A stretch of DNA of 50,291 nucleotides from Candidatus Aminicenantota bacterium (lineage in GTDB: Bacteria; Acidobacteriota; Aminicenantia; UBA2199): contig WVZO01000590.1 in NCBI GenBank assembly GCA_011772425.1, positions 393 through 50,683 of the forward strand, in the 5' to 3' direction. The notes below the pieces were generated by a model. It saw nothing but the letters and a program-made list of their open reading frames with translations, searched no databases and was not told the origin of the DNA. Below are positions 8,703 to 19,400 of the stretch, in pieces. A program made the position numbers and the translations under genes. Every line of letters starts with the position of its first letter. Positions within the stretch are counted from its first letter, which is position 1.

Positions 8703-10421
8703 ATGCGAGAATTTAATCAAGATAATAGAACAGGAAGTTATCATGGTTGTCAAAAGATTCTTTTAGCATTGCTGCCCTATTGGACTCCAATGATCCCTGC
8801 CCTGGGGATTGCCAGTTTAAAAAGTTTTCTTCAGAGGCACGGTTATGAAATAAAGGCCATAGATGCTACTGTAGAAGAGGAATTTAAGGAAATCTACAAT
8901 CAATATTTTGATCTGTTAAAAGTCAATGTTCCTGAAAACAAAAGGGGGAATTTTTTCAATGTAGGTAACGATGTCTTACAAAATCATATGATGGCTCATA
9001 TGAATTATGAGGATGAAAAGCATTATATCGAGTTAGTAAAGATAATCATTTATAAGATTTATTATGTGGCTATTAAGGAAGGGGTAATCCTGGAACTGGC
9101 TGAAATATTGGATAAGTTTTTTACTCGGCTGAAAAGATATTTCCTGAATTTGCTGCAAAAAGAGAAGCCGGATGTGGTTGGTTTAACCGTTCATAATCAT
9201 ACTTTACCTGCATCACTATTTGTTTTTAGAATTACTAAAGAAAAATATCCACATATTAAAACGGTAATGGGAGGAGGTATTTTTACGGAATCTCTTGCCG
9301 TGGGTTCTCCCAATTTGGCTTATTTTGTTGAAAAAACACCTTATATAGATAATATCATAATAGGAGAAGGAGAAAATTTATTTCTAAAATTGCTGAAAGG
9401 CGAGTTTCAGGAGCCAAAAAAAGTCTATACACGTGAGGATATCCAGTGGGAAACAATAGATATTAATGAAATAGATCTACCGGATCTTTCGGATTTAGAC
9501 CTGGATAAATACCCCTGTCAAGGGATTTCTTGTTCTCGGAGTTGTCCCTATCAGTGTGCTTTTTGCAGTGATCCTGTTTACTTTGGGAAATATCAAATAC
9601 GGGATATTGGAAAGAGTGTTGCCGATATGATTAAAATGTATCAAAATCAAAATAACCAGTTATTTCATATGACGGACTCATTACTTAATCCCATTATAAC
9701 AGAACTTTCAGAGGGGCTAATTAATTCGGGGATTTCGCTGTATTGGGATGGCTATTTAAGAGTTTCAGAATCCCTTTGTAATATAGAAAACACCCTGGTC
9801 TGGAGGCGTGGAGGGTTTTACCGAGTCCGCCTGGGGATTGAAAGCGGTTCTCAGCGGGTGCTGGATTTGATGAATAAAAAAATAACAGTAGAACAAATCA
9901 GGGCTGCACTCTTCAGCCTTGCTTATGCCGGGATTAAAACCACCACATATTGGGTGGTGGGATATCCAGGCGAGACAGAAGAAGATTTCCAGCATACATT
10001 GGACCTCCTGGAAGAATTAAAGGATAACATCTGGGAAGCCTGGTGTCATCCTTTTCAATACAGCTATTACGGGTTGGTGAAATCGGACCGGTGGAGAAAA
10101 GATGCCGTTCTTCTATACCCGGAAGAAGCCAGGGAAATGTTGATTACGCAAACATGGATCGTGGATTGTGAACCCAACCGGGAAGAAATATACAGGAGGC
10201 TTAACCGGTTTGTCCAGCATTGCAATAAATTGGGAATCCCTAATCCCCATTTCATGAGCGATGTTTTTAAAGCCGATGAGCGTTGGGAAAAATTACATAA
10301 AAATGCGGTTCCCAAAATGGTGGAATTTAGCGACAAAGTCTACATCGACGAAAATAAAAACGTCTCGGCTGTCTCCCGTTCGCGAAGACAACAAGAGGAT
10401 AGTGGAGATTTTGTCTTTTAG
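8703..10421 (+). CDS. B12-binding-domain radical SAM enzyme 1
   Basis: This is a 572-residue class B-like radical SAM protein, probably a cobalamin-dependent methyltransferase or related C-C bond or radical tailoring enzyme. The N-terminal part (about 15-240) has the cobalamin-binding fold pattern: PALGIASLKSFLQRHGYE, then MGGG and GEGE. It contains an unusually long charged insertion around 60-150. The radical SAM domain follows, with the cluster motif Cys281-x3-Cys285-x2-Cys288. LGIESGS and VGYPGETEEDF are standard later motifs. A strong AAGGAGG lies at 8684-8690. The protein ends SGDFVF, a variant of the shared tag. It sits between NRPS1 and NRPS2, so its substrate is probably a carrier-bound residue or the finished peptide. 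The actual reaction is unknown. It is not a close paralogue of the other four stand-alone radical SAM proteins here. Confidence 0.85.
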   Translation: MREFNQDNRTGSYHGCQKILLALLPYWTPMIPALGIASLKSFLQRHGYEIKAIDATVEEEFKEIYNQYFDLLKVNVPENKRGNFFNVGNDVLQNHMMAHMNYEDEKHYIELVKIIIYKIYYVAIKEGVILELAEILDKFFTRLKRYFLNLLQKEKPDVVGLTVHNHTLPASLFVFRITKEKYPHIKTVMGGGIFTESLAVGSPNLAYFVEKTPYIDNIIIGEGENLFLKLLKGEFQEPKKVYTREDIQWETIDINEIDLPDLSDLDLDKYPCQGISCSRSCPYQCAFCSDPVYFGKYQIRDIGKSVADMIKMYQNQNNQLFHMTDSLLNPIITELSEGLINSGISLYWDGYLRVSESLCNIENTLVWRRGGFYRVRLGIESGSQRVLDLMNKKITVEQIRAALFSLAYAGIKTTTYWVVGYPGETEEDFQHTLDLLEELKDNIWEAWCHPFQYSYYGLVKSDRWRKDAVLLYPEEAREMLITQTWIVDCEPNREEIYRRLNRFVQHCNKLGIPNPHFMSDVFKADERWEKLHKNAVPKMVEFSDKVYIDENKNVSAVSRSRRQQEDSGDFVF

Positions 10422-10480
10422 TTTTTGAGCGTTAACTATCAACCGACAACCATTGGTTAAGCTTGAAAAGAGGAGAACAC

Positions 10481-13400
10481 ATGGTAACCAGAAAATACTC
10501 ATTTGAAACAGCAGCTATTGTAGCTCAAAATATCAAGGAAAGAGATTATTGGCTAAATAAATTGGCTGGTGATTGGGAAAAGACAACATTCCCTTCTAGT
10601 TTTCAAAAATCAAATCTAAAAGACACCAAAAGGGAGCCCATTAAATTTCAATTGACCGGGCAACTATTTTCAAGGTTAGTGAAGTTATCCAATAACTCCG
10701 ATAACAGGCTTTTTATGGTACTGTTGGCAGGATTGGCGGTATTAATCAATAAATATACCGGTAATGAAGATATTATCGTGGGAACATCCATCTGCAAGCA
10801 AGATGATGATGTTGAATTAGTCAATACAGTGCTGACATTAAGAAATCAGTTGGAAAAGAACATGACGTTTAAGGAATTGTTAATCTCGGTAAAGCAAACC
10901 TACTCAGAAGCCGCCCACAATCAAGATTATCCTTGTGAAGCCTTAATCTACAATTTAAATCTCCCTGATTCCGAAAATGATTTCCCTCTATTCGATATCG
11001 CTATTTTGCTTGGAAATATCCATGAAGAAAAATACATCCGCTTTACCAATCCCGACATATTGTTTTCCTTTTTTAGGTGGGATGAAATGATCGAGGGAGT
11101 CTTGGAATACAACCCATCCCTCTATGAAAAAGCATTGATAGAAAGAATTATAACGCATTATTTGCATTTACTGCGCACCAGTGTCAATAATGTAAATTTT
11201 AAGATATCGGAATTAGACGTTTTGCCGGAAGAAGAGAAATGGGAATTAATCCATGATTTTAATAGTGCAAAAACAGAATATCCCAAAGATAAAGTCATTC
11301 ATCAGTTATTTGAGGAGCAAGCCCGGAAAACACCGGACAATATCGCTTTGGTGTGTAAAGATAGTGAGTTTACTTATAAACAATTGAATGAAGAAGCGAA
11401 TCGAGTGGCCAGGGTATTAAGGGCCAAAGATGTCGGTGCGGATGTCATTGTCGGTTTAATATTGGCCCCCTCGATAGAAATGATAACCGCGATTTTCGGT
11501 ATTCTAAAGGCAGGGGGGGGTTATTTGCCGATAAACCCGGACTACCCGGGTGAGAGAATAAACTGGATATTGGCAGACAGTAACCTTAAGTTGTTAATCT
11601 CCCACAGCCGGTTTGCCGACAATTTTGAGTTTAAAGGGGAATTAATAGATATCGATTCATGGGAGACATATAAAAGAGAGTCTTCCAATTTAGAAATAAG
11701 CAGCGATTCGGAGCATCTGGCTTATATTGTTTACACCTCCGGGTCTACGGGGAAACCGAAAGGTGTCATGGTACGGCATCGGAATGTTATCACCTATTTG
11801 TATGCCTTTTATCGAAAAATAGAAATTGCACCGGGTACCGTCATGCTCCAGCAGGCCTCTTATATGTTTGATGTGTTCGTAGAAGAAATTTACGCGGTGC
11901 TGTTGAAGGGCGGCTGTGTCGCCATCCCGGAACGCTTCGAAATTGTAGATGTTCGCTTGCTCTTTGAATTTATTGCCAAACATAATGTCACCATGGTTGA
12001 TTGCTCGCCACTGCTGCTGAATGAGTTAAATAAACTGGACAAAATCAAGGGGGTACACACCTTTATCAGTGGTGGAGACGTTTTAAAGAAAGAGTATATC
12101 GATAACCTGTTAAAAATCGGCAGCGTTTATAATAGTTACGGTCCCGCGGAAACCACCGTATGTGTGACTTACTATAAGTGTTCCTTTGAAGACCCAGCGA
12201 ACATTCCCATAGGAAAACCTTTAGCAAATTACAATGTCTACATTTTGGATAAAAATAACCGGGTGCTTCCCCCGGGAGTATCCGGTGAATTGTGTGTATC
12301 CGGTGACAGTGTGACAAGGGGGTATTTGAATAGACCTGGTTTGACCGGCGAAATGTTTATAGAGAATCCCTTTAGCCGGGGAGAAAGGCTTTATAAAACC
12401 GGAGACCTGGCCAGGTGGCGATTTGATGGCAATATTGAGTTTTCAGGCCGAATCGATCAGCAGGTAAAAATAAGAGGTTACCGGATCGAATTGGGAGAGG
12501 TGGAAAATCAACTATTAAACATCAACGGCATAGAAGCAGCAGTCGTCATTACCAGGGAAAGAGAAGCCCACGATAGATATCTCTGTGCCTACCTCGTATC
12601 GGATACAAAGTTAAAGGTAACCCCATTGAGGGAATTCCTGCAAAAAAGATTACCGGACTATATGATACCATCTTATTTTGTCCAGATAGATAGCATTCCT
12701 TTCACAGCCAACGGAAAAATAGACCGGAAAGCTCTGCCGGATCACGATCACAAAATAGAAACCGGGGAGGATTTTGCCGCCCCGGGTGATGATGTGGAAA
12801 AGGCTTTGGCTGTCATATGGTCGGAAGTATTGGGTATTGAAAAGGACAAAGTAAGTATAAATGATAACTTTTTTTTGTCTGGGGGACATTCGCTGGCGGC
12901 TACCATTCTTGTTTCCAGGATACACAGGAGTTTTAACGTCAGGATTCCTTTTTCCGTCATATTTGAAACCCCCACCATTAAAGGGTTGGCTGAGTATGTA
13001 AAGGTTGCCAAAAAAGATAAATATGCTCCCATTGAAGCGGCGGAAGAGCAAGAACATTATCCCCTGTCCCACGGTCAACAGCGTTTATGGTTCGTCAGCC
13101 AGTTAGAGCAAGGCAGCGAGGTATATAACATGGCCGGGACCCTGGTAGTGGAAGGCGAACTAAACGTTGAGGCAGTTAAAGGGGCCTTTGATATTTTGCT
13201 GGATCGGCATGAATCGCTGCGAACAACCTTTTTCTCCTTAAATGGGGAACCACGCCAGAAGATCCACAACCATGCCGCAATGGATATTGAACGGATCGAT
13301 CTAAGCCAGGCAGGCAATCAAAAGGAATCGATGTGCAGGCTCTCAATTGAAGAAGCTCATGCCCCCTTTGATCTGGGAAAATGCCCCTTGTTGAGGGCAA

Positions 13401-16400
13401 AAATTCTAAAATTATCGGAATTGAAACACCTCTTTATGCTTACCATGCACCATATTATAGGTGACGGTGTTTCTATTACTATCCTGTTTGACGAGTATCA
13501 AATGTTATACAGGGCGTTTTGTAAAGGAGAGGGAAACCCCTTCCCACCCTTGAAATTACAGTACAGGGATTATGTCCGGTGGGAAAGGGGGTTTTTAACA
13601 GGAGAAAAATTAAATCAATTAAAGTTGTTCTGGAATGAACATTTTGGCGGACAAATAAAACTTCTGAATCTTCCCATAGACAAACCCCGTTCTAAGGCCA
13701 GGACATTTAATGGTGAACGTATTTCCTTCAGGATGGATGAGGAACTGACAGCAATGAGTTATGGGCTCGTTGAGAAATACAATATTACGGTGTATATTTT
13801 CTTTTTAACTATCTTTAACATGTTCCTGGCAAAGATTTGCCAGCAGGAAGATATTACGGTGGTATCCGGGACAGCCGGAAGAGAGCATGACGACCTGGAA
13901 AATATAGTAGGAATATTTGTCAGGGGTCACGGCATAAAGAACCACGTATCCCCAGGTCAGACATTTGCCGATTTTCTAAAAGCGGTGACCGCCAGATCCC
14001 TGGAAGCAAGGGAGAATAGTTTTTATCCGTTTGAGATGATGATTAATGATTATTCCGGCGGCAGTGGAGAACGTAATGTAGTGAATGTTCATTTTAACCT
14101 GTTCAGTTTAGGTTCGGCAAAACCCGGAGAAACCAGGGATCATACAGCCAATGCGTCTGCTTTAGTAGAAAGTGAATTCTACCTGGCCAAAGATGATTTT
14201 TCGCTGGAGATAGTCGAAGACTCTCCAGGTCTTGATTTTAACTTTGAATACAATACGGATCTCATATCCCGGAAAAAAGCGAGATTATTGGTGGCCTGGT
14301 TTAAGAACATTGCTCGGGAAATTATCTGTTATCCAGGAAAGGAGATTAATTGGTATCATCTCAGCACGGGGAGGGAAAGGGAATTGTATGAATACCTGGA
14401 TATCCCGGAGAAGGAAATGGAATGTGTTTATCCCTTCACACCTACCCAGAGAGACCTGCACCTGGATTGTCTCCTCAACCCGGAGGGGAAAGCTCATCGC
14501 CTGATTTATTACAACGTCTTCCCTGGATTCCTCGACATTGAATCCTGGAAAGAAATAATGACCCGCATATACGAACTCTATCCCATACTAAAAGCCAAAC
14601 TGGTATCCAGTGGGGATGACCTTTACCTGGGGATAAGAAAAAATGTTGACATTCATCTCGATTATATTGATCTCACCGGTGAAAACCTTTGCGAAAATGA
14701 TATTGAAACGCGAATGAAAGAATTAGTCCTCACAGAGACCCATAATTTAAATCGAGAACCGGTCAGGCATTATCTGGTTAAAATCTCCGCTGCCGTATTT
14801 ATAAATTTGATAAGTGCTCATCATATAATTTTTGACGGGCTGTCCGGGAAGATCGTGTTTGAAAAATTTCATGAGCTCTACAATAAACTCGAAAAATGTA
14901 ATGATGAGCCGGTGGGGCATGAAGTGTACCTTAATTATCACCAGCAAGATATGGGAAGATTTGATACGACGGCTGTAAAGAGATATTGGCGTAAAAAATT
15001 TTCAGATATTCAAAAGCTGAAAAGCGCTGGAAAGCCGGGTTCCGGGGGCGGTTTTGTAATAAACAAATCGGTGGTGAACAGGGATCACATGGCGAATATA
15101 CACCTTTATTGCAAAGAAAACGGTATATCTGTTCCCCGTTATTTCAGGTCTCTATTTGGCTGGCTGATTCGCCTGTACTGCGCTGTTGATGGAGATTTTG
15201 TCATCAGGGAAATCATTGACGGCCGGGATGAATTCACAAAAGATATTGTCGGCTGTTTTTATCAGACCGTTCCCATGGTTTTTGCCGGGGATGTGTTTCA
15301 AGGTGAAAAGAAGATTGCAGACTATTTTCAATATGTCCGTACCCAACGAAAGGAGTTGGGAGCCAATCGATATATTTCTATCTTTTTGCAAAATCAATTG
15401 ATAGAGGAAGAAGATATTATTTTTTTCTATAATTACAGTACGTTTTTCCAATTGGATATCGCGGACAACTGCCGTTATCTGGTTAAAATAGTGAATAATT
15501 CCAAAACCGGCAAAGTGGATTTTCCCGGGAAGGAAATTCACTTGCGGGCGGGTAATACCGCGCAAGGGTTCCAGTTGGAGTTAAGTTATAATGAAGGGGT
15601 TTTCAATGGGGACGGTTTCCTGGAGCGTCTGCTGCATGTATCCGGGCAAATTGTCGAGGGTGCGCAGTATATGCGAGATATCGATTTTGTGACGGAAAAG
15701 GAAAAGAGTGAACTTATTCGTCTTTCATCTATGGGCGTGCATGAATACCCCGAAGAGAAAAACCTTTGTCAATTTTTTGCAGACCAGGTGGAGAAAGCCC
15801 CGGACCAAACGGCCGTGGTTTTTGAGGACCGGGGATTAACCTATGGGGAGCTTGATAAACAATCCAACCGACTGGCATATCTATTGCAAGTAAAAGGTGT
15901 CCGACCCGGTGCAATCGCGGCCATTATGGCCGGGCGTTCCCTGGAGACTATAATTGGTATATTGGGTATTATAAAAGCCGGGGGAACCTATCTACCCATT
16001 GATCCGGATTACCCGGAAGAGCGTATTCGCTATATGCTGGCCGACAGCAATGCCGGCGTTTTGTTGAGTGAGGTGGGTGAGTTGGGTAAGTTAAGTGAGG
16101 GAACCGAGGTTGTTAAGCTAAATGAATTGAGAGAAGAACACCCCACTCACCTTACTCACCCTGCTCGCCCTGCTCACCTGTGTTATATTATCTACACCTC
16201 TGGGACTACCGGGAAACCCAAAGGTGTGTTGATAGAACATCGGAACCTGGTAAGGCTTTTCTTTAACGATAAATTCCAGTTTGATTTTAACAGCTCGGAT
16301 ATATGGTCCATGTTTCACTCCCCTTGTTTTGATTTTTCCGTATGGGAAATGTACGGGGCCTTATTGTTTGGCGGGAAATTGATTGTGATCTCTAAAATGC

Positions 16401-19400
16401 TGGCCAGGGATACGTCCGGTTACCTGGAGCGGTTAAAAAAAGAGAAAGTAACCGTGCTGAATCAAACGCCCACCGCCTTTTACCATCTTTGCCGTGAAGA
16501 GATGAAGCATGACAATAAAGCGCTGAAAATAAGATATGTTATCTTTGGCGGTGAGGAATTGCATCCTTTAAAACTAAAACCCTGGAGGAGCCGGTACCCG
16601 GGGACGAAACTGGTCAATATGTACGGAATCACCGAAACCACGGTGCATGTCACTTACAAAGAGATAACCGATAAAGAGATAGAACTTAACCAGGGAAATA
16701 TAGGTAAACCGATTCCCACTTCCGGCACATATATCATGGACGGCGAATCAAGACTCCTGCCCGTGGAAATAGCAGGAGAGATATGTGTAGGAGGGGCCGG
16801 GGTATCCAGGGGATACTTGAACCGGGTGGACTTAACAGCAGAGAAATTTATAGAGAATCCTTATAAAAAGGGAGAAAAGGTGTACCGCTCGGGAGACCTT
16901 GGTAAATTATCCGCAGATGGGGAATTGAGATACCTGGGAAGAATGGACCACCAGGTGCAGTTGAGGGGATTTCGCGTGGAATTGGGAGAAATAGAAAGCC
17001 AGTTATTGAGAATGGATGAAATAAAAGAAGCGGTTGTTATTGCCAGGGACAGCAGCGGCGCTGGCAGCGATGGTCATGAAGGTGACGGTAAATATTTGTG
17101 CGCCTACCTGGCAGCGGATGAAAAAATCGATCTTTCGACAGTAAGGAAGAAATTGTCCGGGGTACTTCCCGATTATATGATTCCCAATTATTTTGTTCCC
17201 CTGGATGAGATTCCCTTAACGGCTAATGGGAAAGTAAACAGGAAAGCATTGCCGGAGCCGACTGTGGGTCCGGCAGAAAAAGCGGTTGTACCACCCCGGG
17301 ATAAAAGGGAAGAGATGTTGGTAGAAATCTGGTCTGAAGTCCTGGGATTGGACGCTGGCCTTATCGGTATAAACAGCGATTTTTTTGAATTGGGAGGACA
17401 CTCCTTGAAGGCAGCCACAGTGGTTTCCAATATACAGAAAAAGTTCGATGTGAGAATACCCTTAGCAAAAATATTTGAAACCCCCACCATCCGGGGATTG
17501 GTCCAGCAACTGGAGAATGCGGTGGAAGATAAATACAGGGTAATCGAAACCGTTGAAGAAAAAGAGTATTATCCGCTCTCATCCGCCCAAAAGAGGCTGT
17601 ATATTCTCCGGCAAATGGAGGAGGAAAGCTCTGTCTATAATATCCCGGTGGTTTTATCCGCTGAAGGTTTTCTCCATAAAGAAAAAATAGAAAATAGTTT
17701 CAAGAAATTGATCCGGCGTCATGAAAGTCTGAGAACATCCTTTGAGATGATAGGGGGGGAACCGGTTCAGACGCTGCACAACGATGTTAATTTTGAAATC
17801 GAATATTATGAAGCGCCCGGCGCCCGGGGTGAAGAATCCTATGCCGGCATTATAACGGGTTTTATCCGGTCCTTTGATTTGATTAAAGCACCGCTGATGC
17901 GGGCGGGGTTAATAAAAATCGAAGAAGACAAACACCTATTGATGATGGACATTCATCATATCGCAGCGGACGGCTCTTCCATGGGGATATTGGTAAAAGA
18001 TTTTATGGCCCTGTACCGGGAGCAAGAATTGCCCCCTCTTCGCATCCAGTACAAAGAATATTGCCAATGGCAGAAAAATAAGAAAGATAAAGAAAACATA
18101 TCAAAACAAAGAGATTTCTGGGAAAAAGAATTTGCCGGAGACATACCAGTACTCAATCTTCCCTCAGATTTCACCAGGCCGGCGGTACAGCGCTTTGAGG
18201 GTGATACCGTAAATTTTGAGTTAGCCCCGGAAGAAACAAAAAAATTAAAGGATTTTACCAACGCCAGTGATTCCACATTGAATATGGTATTGATTGCCCT
18301 GTTAAATGTATTCCTGGCAAAATTAAGCGGGCAGGAAAACATCATTATCGGCATACCGACGGCTGGCCGCCGGCATGCGGACCTGCAGCAGATAATCGGT
18401 ATATTTGTCAATACATTGGCATTCATGAATTTCCCCAAAAGTGAGAAGACATTTGAAGAATTTCTCCGGGAAGTCAAAGAAAGAACGCTCAATGTTTTTG
18501 AAAACCAGGAATATCCCTTTGAAGACCTGGTGGACCATCTTTCCCTGGATAGGGATATCAGCCGGAATCCTCTATTTGATGTGATGCTTACATTACAGGT
18601 AATGGATATACCGGAGATAAAGATACCAGGTTTGCAGTTGAAACCCTATAACTGGAATTCCAATATCGCTAAATTTGATCTTACCTTATACGCTGTGGAA
18701 ATCGCTGCAAAACTGTTTTTTTCATTTGAATACAGTACCAACCTGTTTAAAGCAGATACCATAATACGGTTTGCCAACTATTTCAAAAAAATAGTATTGG
18801 ATGTACTTAAAGAGCCGGTTAAGAAGTTGTCGGAAATTGAGATGATTACAGAAGAAGAAAAGAGTAAAATACTATATGATTTCAATAAAACAGCAGTTGA
18901 ATTTCCCAATGATAAAACGATTCACCACCTATTTGGCCTGCAAGTGGAGAAAGCGCCGCATCATATCGCAGCGGTATTCCAGGAGACGTATTTAACTTAC
19001 AGGGAACTGGGAAAAAAAGCCGATCAATTGGCAAAAGCTGTCAGGCAAAAGGGTGTAATAGCGGATACAGTGGTGGGAATATTGGTGGAACCATCTTTAG
19101 AGATGATAATAGGTATTATGGGAATATTAAAGGCAGGTGGGGCGTATTTGCCGATTCCCCCCGAATATCCTCCGGAAAGAATAACATATATGCTCGAGGA
19201 CAGCGGTTCTTGCCTGGTGCTTACCAGGAGCAAGCTTGGTAAAATTTTGCAGAAAAAATGGGAAATTGTCGAGTTGGAAAACCATAATCATTGGATTGCT
19301 AAAGGAGAGGATTTAAACGAGGTCAACCGCTCGGATGATCTTGCCTATGTGATTTATACATCGGGTTCCACGGGGAGACCCAAAGGGGTTATGATTGAGC

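Noticed and set aside
10463-10480. TTG start for NRPS2
   Set aside because: The ATG at 10481 has AGGAG five bases upstream, and the extra six residues (MKRGEH) are the translated ribosome site.
14420-15720. The second condensation-like domain of NRPS2 as an epimerase
   Set aside because: It lacks the LTPIQRWFFE start and the NYLGQ block seen in the real epimerase of NRPS4, and it follows another C domain rather than a carrier.
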